Shown here piece after piece: positions 1-5,369 of a stretch of DNA of 5,369 bases. The DNA lies in NCBI GenBank assembly GCA_030045755.1, contig JASIEW010000048.1, positions 1-5,369 of the forward strand, read 5' to 3'. Numbering within the stretch: position 1 is the stretch's first letter; the number at the start of each line of letters is the position of its first letter. The notes under the pieces are model-generated. The model did no database searches. It saw only the letters and a list, made by a program, of their open reading frames with translations, and was not told the origin of the DNA. A program made the position numbers and the translations under genes. Source of the stretch: Nitrososphaerales archaeon. Its GTDB lineage: Archaea; Thermoproteota; Nitrososphaeria; Nitrososphaerales; UBA183.

Positions 1-1554
1 GCCTACATCGCCAGCCGTATCGAAGCGAACGAGGTAGGCTCGAGGGCCGCCCTTGAGAAACTGAAGAAGAGGACCTCGTCCGAATACTCGCTCGACAGGT
101 ACGTCTCCAACCAGGAGATTCTCGCCGCACTGCCTGACTCCTCGAAGAGCGAGCTCAGCGAGCTTCTACGCGTCCACTCGCGAAGGAGCGCTTCCGGGAT
201 AATCACTGTCACCGCGTTTTCCTCGCCGTTTTCATGCCCCCACGGCACCTGCGTGTTCTGTCCAGGGGGCCCGAGGGTGGGGACGCCCCAGTCATATCTC
301 CCCGACAGCCCGGGCATGAGGTCGGCGCTGGCGCTATCGTTCGACCCATGCCTTCAGGTCAGGCGCAGCCTCTCGAAGTACCTGGCCAACGGACACGAAA
401 TCGGGAAGGTCGAGATGATACTCGAGGGTGGGACCTTCATCGCGGTCCCGAAGGACTACCAGGAGAGGTTCGTCAAGGGGGTGTTCGACGGTCTGAACGG
501 AGCCGAGTCCGACACGCTGGAGCGGGCGCAGGCCCTCAACGAGGGCTCGGGGAGCCGGTGCGTGGGCCTCTCCTTGGAGACCAAGCCCGATTGGTGCGGC
601 CCCGAGGAGGTGGACCTGATGCTGCGCTACGGTATCACCAGGCTCGAGATAGGGGTGCAGAGCCTCCGGGACGAGACCCTGGCCCGCAGCAACAGAGGGC
701 ACTCGGTCGAGGACACTCTCAGGGCGTTCCAGGTGGCAAGAGACGCCGGCCTGAAGATAACGGCCCACATGATGCCGGGCCTGCCCGGAGCCACGCCGGC
801 AGAGGACCTCGAGGACCTCCGCAGGCTCTTCGAGGACACTGCCCTAAGGCCAGACATGACAAAGCTCTACCCGACGCTCGTCGTCCCGGGCACGGCGCTT
901 GAGAGGCAGTTCGAGGCGGGGCTCTACGAGCCCTACGACACCGAGACCGTGGTGGACCTGCTGAGCGAGATGAAGAGGTTCGTCCCGCCCTGGCACAGGA
1001 TAATGAGGATACAGAGGGAGATCCCCGCGAAGGAGATCTCAGGAGGGGTGAAGAGCGGGAACCTCAGGCAGCTCGTCCTCGAGCGGGCAGCGGCCAAGGG
1101 AGTCCGCTGCGGATGCATCAGGTGCAGGGAGGTCGCGCTGAGCGCGCCGTCCGACGTCCCGGACGACGAGCTGGAGTACAGGGAGGTACGATACGAGGCG
1201 TCGGAGGGCCTCGAGGTCTTCGGCTCCTACGAGTCCAGAAAGCGGGGGCTGATAGCGGGTTTCGTGCGTCTCAGGTTGCCCTCGGAGAAGGCGCACAGGC
1301 CCGAGACCTCAGGCGCCGCGATAGTCAGAGAGCTCAGAGTCTACGGGAGGTCCCTGCCCGTCGGGAAGAGGGAGGGAGGAGCCTGGCAGCACAGGGGCTT
1401 GGGCAGGGCCATGCTCCAGCGAGCGGAGCGCGCGGCGAGGGAAGAGCTGGGGGCGAGGAGGATGCTGGTCACGAGCGCAGTAGGCACGCGAGACTACTAC
1501 AGAAGGACGGGGTACGAGAGGCTGGGCCCCTACATGGCCAAGGATCTTCGCTAG
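1..1554 (+). CDS. elp3: Elp3, tRNA uridine-34 carboxymethyl-modifying radical SAM/acetyltransferase enzyme (5'-partial)
   Basis: Elp3 uses a 4Fe-4S/SAM radical centre and acetyl-CoA to begin cm5-type modification of U34 in tRNA anticodons; archaea have it without the other Elongator subunits. The frame is open from base 1 to the TAG at 1552-1554, giving 517 codons. Archaeal Elp3 is usually about 520-540 residues, so probably only a few tens of N-terminal residues are missing. Counting from the edge, the radical-SAM cysteines are C79, C84 and C87 (CPHGTCVFCPGG, the short-loop form). The SAM-domain motifs GGTF (143-146), CVGLSLETKPDWC and HMMPGLPG follow, then KLYPTLVVPGT and RIMRIQREIP. A zinc-type cluster lies at C370, C372 and C375 (CGCIRCRE). 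The C-terminal GNAT domain has the acetyl-CoA loop WQHRGLGR (462-469) and the YYRRTGY motif (499-505). All domains look intact. One oddity is ILEGGTF where yeast and human Elp3 have MGGTF. The identity is secure; only the start is unseen. Confidence 0.96.
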   Translation, partial: AYIASRIEANEVGSRAALEKLKKRTSSEYSLDRYVSNQEILAALPDSSKSELSELLRVHSRRSASGIITVTAFSSPFSCPHGTCVFCPGGPRVGTPQSYLPDSPGMRSALALSFDPCLQVRRSLSKYLANGHEIGKVEMILEGGTFIAVPKDYQERFVKGVFDGLNGAESDTLERAQALNEGSGSRCVGLSLETKPDWCGPEEVDLMLRYGITRLEIGVQSLRDETLARSNRGHSVEDTLRAFQVARDAGLKITAHMMPGLPGATPAEDLEDLRRLFEDTALRPDMTKLYPTLVVPGTALERQFEAGLYEPYDTETVVDLLSEMKRFVPPWHRIMRIQREIPAKEISGGVKSGNLRQLVLERAAAKGVRCGCIRCREVALSAPSDVPDDELEYREVRYEASEGLEVFGSYESRKRGLIAGFVRLRLPSEKAHRPETSGAAIVRELRVYGRSLPVGKREGGAWQHRGLGRAMLQRAERAAREELGARRMLVTSAVGTRDYYRRTGYERLGPYMAKDLR

Positions 1555-1561
1555 CCTTCTC

Positions 1562-2416
1562 CTAGGCCAGCCTTCTGTCGAGGACGCCGTCTTTGCGTGC
1601 CTTCTTCTCGGCGCCCAGATACACCGCCAGGCCGATAAGGAGAATCACCACGCCGCCCCCCAGGCATCCGAGGAGCGCCAGGAGGTAGCCGGACGCGGGG
1701 TTGAGCGCCGACGGCGCTATCGCGTCCCTGGCCGCGCTGATGAACTGGGTATAGGGAAGCGCCCACGCCGCGTCTGCTATGGGCGCCGGGAAGATGGAGG
1801 GAGAGAAGAGCGCCCCAGAGAACACCATCAGGAGCCCGGCCACGTAGCCTGGGAGCGACCACTCGAACTTGCTCGCGTATAGTGAGTAAGCGCCGAGGAG
1901 ATAGCCCAGCCCCAGCGCGGCCGGGATGTCAGCTATCAGAGCGACCGCCAGCAACGAGACGGTGACCGGGTTGATCACCAGGGGGACGGCGGTCCCGAGC
2001 ATCCCCCGAAGGACGAAGGTGGCGAAGACCAGGGCGAGCACAGAGGTCGTGACGGAGACCGCGAAGGCCGACAGGGTCCTCCCCGCGAGGTAGGACGCGG
2101 TGGTGCGCGAAGTTAGGTAGATGTGGGGGAACACGGACAGGTTCTTTCCCTCGGCGATCGCTATGGTCGGGACCCAGGCGTAGCTGGCTATGTGGAGGTA
2201 AAGGACCGACCCCACGAGGACGAAGGCGAGCGCGGTCGGGCTGAAGGCGGTCGTCGGGGTGTTCGAGGTCCCGAACCAGTAGATCAGGCACGTCGTCAGC
2301 GCCGCCGCGAACGGAGACAGGGTCCTCAGAAGGACCGACAGGGCCGGCGTGGTCCACGCAAGGTCGCGCTGTATCCCCATCCACGCGGATGCGAGGGTCG
2401 GCCTGATGTTTATCAT
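1562..2416 (-). CDS. ABC-2 type exporter permease, second membrane subunit
   Basis: Predicted integral membrane subunit of an ABC-2 family exporter, 284 residues, the usual size for the family. It has about six hydrophobic segments, at roughly residues 26-48, 60-87, 110-137, 145-172, 186-210 and 242-268. A short amphipathic N-terminal helix (AWMGIQRDLA) precedes the first. The cytoplasmic loop EGKNLSVFPHIYLTS (89-103) matches in place the conserved E-G-x-L-E-x-x-L-x-S-P element of ABC-2 permeases. The later SPSIFPAPI and ALPYTQFISAARDAI segments match the family's P-rich loop and PxTxxxxxxR region. The C-terminus (AEKKARKDGVLDRR) resembles that of the neighbouring permease (EKKGRRDG), so the two are paralogues. 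The ATG overlaps the upstream gene's TGA as ATGA, and GGTGAGG lies 7 bases before it, indicating translational coupling. The substrate is unknown. Confidence 0.88.
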   Translation of the reverse strand: MINIRPTLASAWMGIQRDLAWTTPALSVLLRTLSPFAAALTTCLIYWFGTSNTPTTAFSPTALAFVLVGSVLYLHIASYAWVPTIAIAEGKNLSVFPHIYLTSRTTASYLAGRTLSAFAVSVTTSVLALVFATFVLRGMLGTAVPLVINPVTVSLLAVALIADIPAALGLGYLLGAYSLYASKFEWSLPGYVAGLLMVFSGALFSPSIFPAPIADAAWALPYTQFISAARDAIAPSALNPASGYLLALLGCLGGGVVILLIGLAVYLGAEKKARKDGVLDRRLA

Positions 2417-3246
2417 CGGATCCTCACCGCTATCGTGCCGTCCCTGCGGCCCTTCTTTTCGAGCGCCTTCAGGGAGTAGGTGGCTATCGCCATGAAGACC
2501 ACGGCCATGACCGCCAGGATGGCCAGGTCTGGGAGCACGGAGGCCACCACGTTCACGCCGGCGGCCGGAAACAGCGTCTTCCTCAGCGCGTCCATGCCTA
2601 TCGTCAGAGGTATCAGCGAGGCGCCCACCTGGACGGCTATGGGGAACGGCGAGAGGCTCCCTATGGACGGGAAGTACAGACCCGACAGCAGCGAGACCGG
2701 GTCCTGGATGGAATTGTTCATCGACTCCGCCTCCCTACCATAGACGAGGTACAGCGACGAGAGCGTCATCCCGAGCGCGTAGAGCGAAGCCAGCGTAAGC
2801 GCGAAGGTCAGCGCCGCCGGCCCCCAGGCCGCCGCGAGCGGCGAGCCCAGGTTCAAGCCCAGGGTGAGCAGCCATCCCATGATGACGACGATGACCGCGG
2901 ACGGCAGCGTTCCGACTATCCCGCCGACCGACATCCCGACGAGTATCGCGGTGATCGACGCTGGAGACGTCAGATAGATCTCGAACAGGCCCTCCTGCTT
3001 GTCCCAGTTGAACTGGCTCGCCATCGACCAGAGCACGTTCCCCCAGAACGCAACCATAACGCCGCCCAGTATGGCGAACCAGACGTACCCGGTGGCGCCT
3101 ATGCTGTAGTACAGCAGGTACAGCGCGAGAGAGGAGAGTATGGGGAATCCCATGCTGACGATTATCCACATCGGCTCTCCGAAGATGCTCCACATCCTGA
3201 CGAGGGCCCTGGCTTTCATCGTCCTCACCCAGGCCTCAGACTGCAT
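2413..3246 (-). CDS. ABC-2 type exporter permease, first membrane subunit
   Basis: Predicted six-helix permease of the same exporter, 277 residues from the chosen start. Hydrophobic segments lie near residues 27-47, 54-77, 98-130, 141-168, 183-205 and 238-260. Residues 84-97 (QEGLFEIYLTSPAS) are a textbook ABC-2 loop motif, E-G-x-x-E-x-x-L-x-S-P. LYFPSIGSLSPFPI and LIPLTIGMDALRKTLF are the conserved later loop and PLTxxxxxxR element. The frame stays open upstream to an ATG at 3354, but those extra 36 residues are Arg/Ser-rich, lie wholly inside the ATPase gene and look like out-of-frame reading. The ATG at 3246 has GGGAGG 6 bases before it and gives the normal amphipathic start MQSEAWVRTMKARALVR, so it is preferred. 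It overlaps the ATPase stop by 11 bases and its own TGA overlaps the next gene's ATG. It probably pairs with the second permease as a heterodimer. The substrate is unknown. Confidence 0.88.
   Translation of the reverse strand: MQSEAWVRTMKARALVRMWSIFGEPMWIIVSMGFPILSSLALYLLYYSIGATGYVWFAILGGVMVAFWGNVLWSMASQFNWDKQEGLFEIYLTSPASITAILVGMSVGGIVGTLPSAVIVVIMGWLLTLGLNLGSPLAAAWGPAALTFALTLASLYALGMTLSSLYLVYGREAESMNNSIQDPVSLLSGLYFPSIGSLSPFPIAVQVGASLIPLTIGMDALRKTLFPAAGVNVVASVLPDLAILAVMAVVFMAIATYSLKALEKKGRRDGTIAVRIR
2424..2428 (-). promoter_or_regulatory. Ribosome binding site of second permease
   Basis: On the minus strand GGTGA (extended GGTGAGG) stands 7 bases before the ATG at 2416, inside the last codons of the first permease. 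It has the same motif and spacing as the site of the operon's first gene. Together with the ATGA stop/start overlap it supports coupled reinitiation plus independent ribosome entry. Confidence 0.65.
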
Positions 3247-4234
3247 CCTGTTCCTCCCTCTCCTTGAAGCCCCTCCCGACGAGCGCGACGAAGACCTCCT
3301 CAAGCGTAGCCTGTTTGCGCCACGACGCGACCACCGCCAGCCCGTCGCCTGCAAGGGCGTTCTGCGCAGCCCTCGCCGCTGCGTCGCTCTCGACGACGAC
3401 CTGGACCGTCGAAAGACCTCTCTCCTCGTCGCTCGACGAGGTGAACCCCTTCACTCCCGAGACGGTGGTGAGGACGTCGAAACTCGCCCGGGCGGGCGAC
3501 ACCTCCATCACGAGCGCAGGGACTCCCAGAGACCTCTTCAGCTCGTTCGGGGTGCCTTCCGCGATTATCCTCCCCTTGTCGATTATCGCGACCCTGTCGC
3601 AGATGGCTTCCACCTCGGCCATGTTATGGGTCGCCAGCATTATCGTCCGGCCGTGCTCGTTCGCCTCGAGCTTCAGGAAGTCTCTGATCGTCCGGGCCGT
3701 CATTACGTCAAGGCCTATCGTCGGCTCGTCAAGGAAGACGACCTTCGGGTCGTTGACGAACGCCCTCGCGATCGTGGCTCTCTGCCTGTACCCGGTGGAC
3801 AGCGCGTAGAACTTCCTGTCGAGGTACTTCGTCAGGCCCAGCATCTCGGAAAGGTACGCGATCTTCTTCTCGGCCTGGTCCCCTGGGATCCCGTAGAGCT
3901 GGGAGAAGAACCAGAGGTTCCGCTTCGCGCTGATGAAGTCGTATCCCGCCTTCTCGGCGCCGCTGGCCATGTTGATTACCCTCCTCACCTTCTCGGCCTC
4001 GTTCTCGACATCGAAGCCCATCACCTTGGCAGAGCCGCTGGTGGGGATGAGGAGCGTGGAGAGTATGCGTATCATCGTGGTCTTGCCCGCTCCGTTCGGC
4101 CCGAGCACCCCGAAGATCTCCCCTTCTCCTACCTTGAGGCTCACGCTGTCTAGGGCCACGACCGACCCGGACTTCACCTTGAACTCCCTGTGAAGGTCGT
4201 TCGCCTCGACGGAGACTCCGCGACTGTTGGTCAT
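3236..4234 (-). CDS. ABC-2 type exporter ATP-binding protein
   Basis: Cytoplasmic ATPase that powers the two downstream permeases; 332 residues, typical of exporter ATPases of the CcmA/DrrA/NatA-like group with a C-terminal extension. Visible motifs: Walker A GPNGAGKTT at 45-53, signature LSTGYRQR at 145-152 (canonical LSGGQ), Walker B VVFLDE at 165-170, D-loop GLD at 174-176, and switch His at H203 in LATHNM. The Q-loop region (INMASGAEKAGYDF, 87-100) has no glutamine; E94 may take its place, as I recall for a subgroup of these exporters whose motif reads SGGE. Residues from about 225 to the end form the alpha/beta regulatory domain that usually follows the ATPase (DUF4162-like), ending in the typical TLEEVFVALVGR. 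The start ATG is chosen because GGTGA lies 7 bases upstream and the N-terminus aligns with the family. It is the first gene of the operon. The substrate (drug, ion, lipid or peptide) cannot be told from the sequence. Confidence 0.95.
   Translation of the reverse strand: MTNSRGVSVEANDLHREFKVKSGSVVALDSVSLKVGEGEIFGVLGPNGAGKTTMIRILSTLLIPTSGSAKVMGFDVENEAEKVRRVINMASGAEKAGYDFISAKRNLWFFSQLYGIPGDQAEKKIAYLSEMLGLTKYLDRKFYALSTGYRQRATIARAFVNDPKVVFLDEPTIGLDVMTARTIRDFLKLEANEHGRTIMLATHNMAEVEAICDRVAIIDKGRIIAEGTPNELKRSLGVPALVMEVSPARASFDVLTTVSGVKGFTSSSDEERGLSTVQVVVESDAAARAAQNALAGDGLAVVASWRKQATLEEVFVALVGRGFKEREEQDAV
3253..3258 (-). promoter_or_regulatory. Ribosome binding site deciding the start of the first permease
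   Basis: Minus-strand GGGAGG lies 6 bases before the ATG at 3246. It is the strongest Shine-Dalgarno match in the window and lies inside the 3' end of the ATPase gene. It is the main reason for preferring the 277-residue protein over the 313-residue reading that begins at 3354. Confidence 0.75.
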
Positions 4235-4241
4235 TCATAGC

Positions 4242-4246
4242 TCACC
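4242..4246 (-). promoter_or_regulatory. Ribosome binding site of the exporter ATPase
   Basis: Minus-strand GGTGA, within AGGGTGAGC, stands 7 bases upstream of the ATG at 4234 and matches the anti-Shine-Dalgarno core. A second ATG in another frame lies 4 bases further upstream (4238) but has poorer spacing and opens a shadow frame. Confidence 0.65.
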
Positions 4247-4278
4247 CTGCTTGACTGGAAGTCTCCCTTCTCCACCGT

Positions 4279-4292
4279 CATTAACCATTTCG
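4279..4292 (-). promoter_or_regulatory. Possible BRE/TATA promoter of the exporter operon
   Basis: Read on the minus strand, CGAAA (4292-4288), resembling a BRE, is followed one base later by GGTTAATG (4286-4279), an A/T-rich box resembling an archaeal TATA element. Transcription starting about 25 bases downstream, near 4256, would leave a leader of roughly 20 bases containing the GGTGA ribosome site. The match to a TTTATA-type consensus is only partial, so this is a placement guess based mainly on spacing. Confidence 0.35.
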
Positions 4293-4321
4293 GTGTTTTT
4301 TGCGGATTCTAGTCGCCGAAA
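4288..4321. repeat. Inverted repeat TTTCGGTG / CGCCGAAA in the divergent intergenic region
   Basis: TTTCGGTG at 4288-4295 and CGCCGAAA at 4314-4321 are inverted copies matching at 7 of 8 bases, separated by 18 bases that include a six-T run (4296-4301). The left arm overlaps the BRE-like part of the proposed exporter promoter, so a dimeric regulator bound here could control that operon. As RNA it would form a weak hairpin with a large loop, making a DNA operator more likely than a terminator. It could also be chance. Confidence 0.35.
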
Positions 4322-4379
4322 CTGAAGCTGTCGCGGGTGGGCGCCACTCGCCTAGCGCTTTTCCCTGACTTTTCGACGG

Positions 4380-4387
4380 CCAATTGG
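4380..4387. repeat. 8-base perfect palindrome CCAATTGG
   Basis: CCAATTGG is self-complementary and sits about 10 bases upstream of the TATA-like box of the rightward permease gene, a plausible operator or activator position. Palindromes of this length also occur by chance, and the flanking bases do not extend it. Confidence 0.2.
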
Positions 4388-4398
4388 TGGTAACAACG

Positions 4399-4405
4399 CA
4401 TAAGA
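4399..4405 (+). promoter_or_regulatory. Possible TATA box of the rightward permease gene, leaderless spacing
   Basis: The A/T-rich CATAAGA is centred about 28 bases before the ATG at 4430. This is the distance expected between an archaeal TATA box and the transcription start, so the mRNA may begin at or next to the start codon. The absence of any Shine-Dalgarno sequence before that ATG agrees. The box is a partial consensus match only. Confidence 0.35.
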
Positions 4406-4429
4406 GCGATTTTGGGCCATTATCTTCCG

Positions 4430-5369
4430 ATGGGTCTGGGGCGCTACGTCGCACGGCGGGTGGTTTACACCGTGGCGTTGCTCTTCATCGTCGTAGCCTT
4501 CAACTTCTTCCTGTTCCAGATACTCCCGTTTCTCGTCGACTGCCCCGGCCTCTCCTTCACGCAGTGCGCCTATGCGCTCTATGTCCCTACGACCATCAAG
4601 GGTCAGGCGATCAACGACACGACGAAGTACTGGCAAAAAGTGATCATCAATTCTTATGGTCTGGGGCAGCCTGCGCTCGTCAGATTCGCCGACTACATAC
4701 GGAGCATGTTCACCTTCACCTTCGGCGTCAACATAGGACATGGCGGGGGACTGTCAGGAGCGGTCCTCGCCACTATCGCTACGCGCTTGCCCTACACGGT
4801 CTTCCTCCTCGGCGCCTCGACTGTCGCATCCTTTGTGATTGGAGTCGGAATGGGAGTCATAGCGGCCGCGAAGAGGGGCAAGCCGGTGGACATCTCGTCC
4901 CTGGCGACCCTGCTGTTCCTCAACGCTCTCCCGGTCTTCTTCCTCGGGACCATGCTCGAGCTGGGGCAGTTCCTGCTGACTCACACGTCATACCCCTCGC
5001 TGGGTGTGACCACGGTAGGCAGGTCTGGGCTGGAGTATTTCTCGGGGCTCCTGACTTCCTTCTTCCTCCCCTTCCTCACCCTCACTCTGGCCAGCATCGG
5101 AGGCGTCTTCCTCACCCAGAGGGCCGTGATGATAGACACCATGTCGGAAGATTACATACTCATGGCCAGGGCCAAGGGACTGCCTGAGAGCACAGTGCTC
5201 TACAAGCACGGATTCAGGAACGCGGTCCTGCCCATAGCGACTCTCTTCGCGCTGTCTGTCGGGTTCATCCTGTCGGGCGCTGTCATCACCGAGACGGTCT
5301 TTGGCTGGCCAGGGCTGGGCCAGGCGATATACCAGGGGGTGATAGCCACGGACTTCCCCCTGGAGCAGG
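4430..5369 (+). CDS. DppB/OppB-family peptide ABC transporter permease (3'-partial)
   Basis: Membrane subunit of an importer of the dipeptide/oligopeptide class, which passes solute from an external binding protein to the cytoplasm using separate ATPase subunits. The frame beginning ATG GGT CTG at 4430 stays open for 313 codons to the right edge; family members are about 310-345 residues, so probably only the last helix region is missing. The N-terminus MGLGRYVARRVVYTV and the first helix (about 11-33) are typical. A long external loop (about 34-115) follows, then helices near 122-146, 157-177, 203-232 and 268-288. The cytoplasmic EAA loop at 241-267 (EDYILMARAKGLPES then FRNAVLPI) and ETVFGWPGLGQ at 288-298 are diagnostic. 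No Shine-Dalgarno precedes the ATG; an in-frame TTG at 4412 is possible but less likely. C38 and C46 in the external loop could form a disulfide. The gene diverges from the exporter operon and probably begins its own operon. Nickel, sugar or peptide substrates are all known in this family, so no specific symbol is given. Confidence 0.93.
   Translation, partial: MGLGRYVARRVVYTVALLFIVVAFNFFLFQILPFLVDCPGLSFTQCAYALYVPTTIKGQAINDTTKYWQKVIINSYGLGQPALVRFADYIRSMFTFTFGVNIGHGGGLSGAVLATIATRLPYTVFLLGASTVASFVIGVGMGVIAAAKRGKPVDISSLATLLFLNALPVFFLGTMLELGQFLLTHTSYPSLGVTTVGRSGLEYFSGLLTSFFLPFLTLTLASIGGVFLTQRAVMIDTMSEDYILMARAKGLPESTVLYKHGFRNAVLPIATLFALSVGFILSGAVITETVFGWPGLGQAIYQGVIATDFPLEQ

Noticed and set aside
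253..1554. Elp3 starting at an internal GTG at 253
   Set aside because: That start would cut through the radical-SAM cysteine motif (C79, C84 lost). The frame is open to base 1 and the upstream translation fits Elp3.
3247..3354. 36-residue N-terminal extension of the first exporter permease (start at 3354)
   Set aside because: The extension is Arg/Ser-rich and lies wholly within the ATPase gene in another frame. The ATG at 3246 has a strong GGGAGG ribosome site and gives a family-typical N-terminus.
3140..4153. Plus-strand open frame of 337 codons opposite the exporter ATPase
   Set aside because: The translation is rich in Arg, His and Pro with no recognisable motif, and it is exactly antisense to a gene with intact Walker motifs. 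It is a long antisense frame typical of GC-rich DNA.
4296..4301. Six-T run after TTTCGGTG as a transcription terminator
   Set aside because: It lies between two divergent genes, so no transcript is expected to end there, and the hairpin arms flank the T-run rather than precede it.
4341..4358. GC-rich imperfect palindromes around GGGCGCCACTCGCCTAGCGC
   Set aside because: Only the 6-base core GGCGCC is self-complementary; the arms mismatch immediately. This is expected by chance at this base composition.
4384..5187. Plus-strand open frame of 267 codons over the importer permease
   Set aside because: It is a shifted reading of the DppB-like gene, which is in the frame starting at 4430. The translation is His/Arg/Pro-rich without membrane helices.
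1..5369. tRNA genes, CRISPR arrays, insertion sequences or phage genes
   Set aside because: No cloverleaf-like sequence, regularly spaced repeats, transposase motifs or terminal inverted repeats were seen on either strand; almost all of the window is accounted for by coding sequence.

Overview
The window is compact, GC-rich DNA that I read as archaeal. The reasons are: a stand-alone Elp3 with the short archaeal-type radical-SAM cysteine loop; heavy use of AGG for Arg and ATA for Ile despite high GC; GGTGA/GGAGG-type ribosome binding sites; and one gene start with no Shine-Dalgarno but an A/T-rich box about 28 bases upstream, the usual archaeal leaderless layout. The lineage cannot be fixed from this sequence. 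A high-GC TACK-type archaeon is a guess, and a bacterium is not strictly excluded.

Layout. (1) Positions 1-1554, plus strand: Elp3, the tRNA wobble-uridine modification enzyme, lacking only its first residues, which lie off the left edge. (2) Positions 1562-4234, minus strand: a three-gene ABC-2 type exporter operon, read in the order ATPase, permease 1, permease 2. The genes overlap by 11 and 4 bases. The operon runs tail to tail into elp3 with only 7 bases between the stops. (3) Positions 4235-4429: a 195-base divergent intergenic region. It holds the probable promoters of both flanking units, an inverted repeat built on TTTCGG/CCGAAA, and an 8-base palindrome. (4) Positions 4430-5369, plus strand: the first 313 codons of a DppB/OppB-type peptide-transporter permease that runs off the right edge. 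It has no stop inside the window, so a search requiring complete ORFs would miss it, but its translation is unmistakable.

How the genes fit together. The minus-strand operon encodes a complete ABC transporter: one nucleotide-binding subunit and two different six-helix permeases that probably pair as a heterodimer. Its substrate cannot be told from sequence. The right-hand gene probably opens a separate import operon (permease, second permease, ATPases) for peptides or other small oligomeric solutes. Elp3 has no visible functional link to either transporter. No RNA genes, mobile elements, CRISPR arrays or phage genes were seen. Apart from the 195-base region there is no gene-free stretch longer than 7 bases. 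I found no convincing undescribed system; the more interesting points are the divergent control region, the non-canonical motifs of the exporter ATPase and the probable leaderless start of the importer gene.
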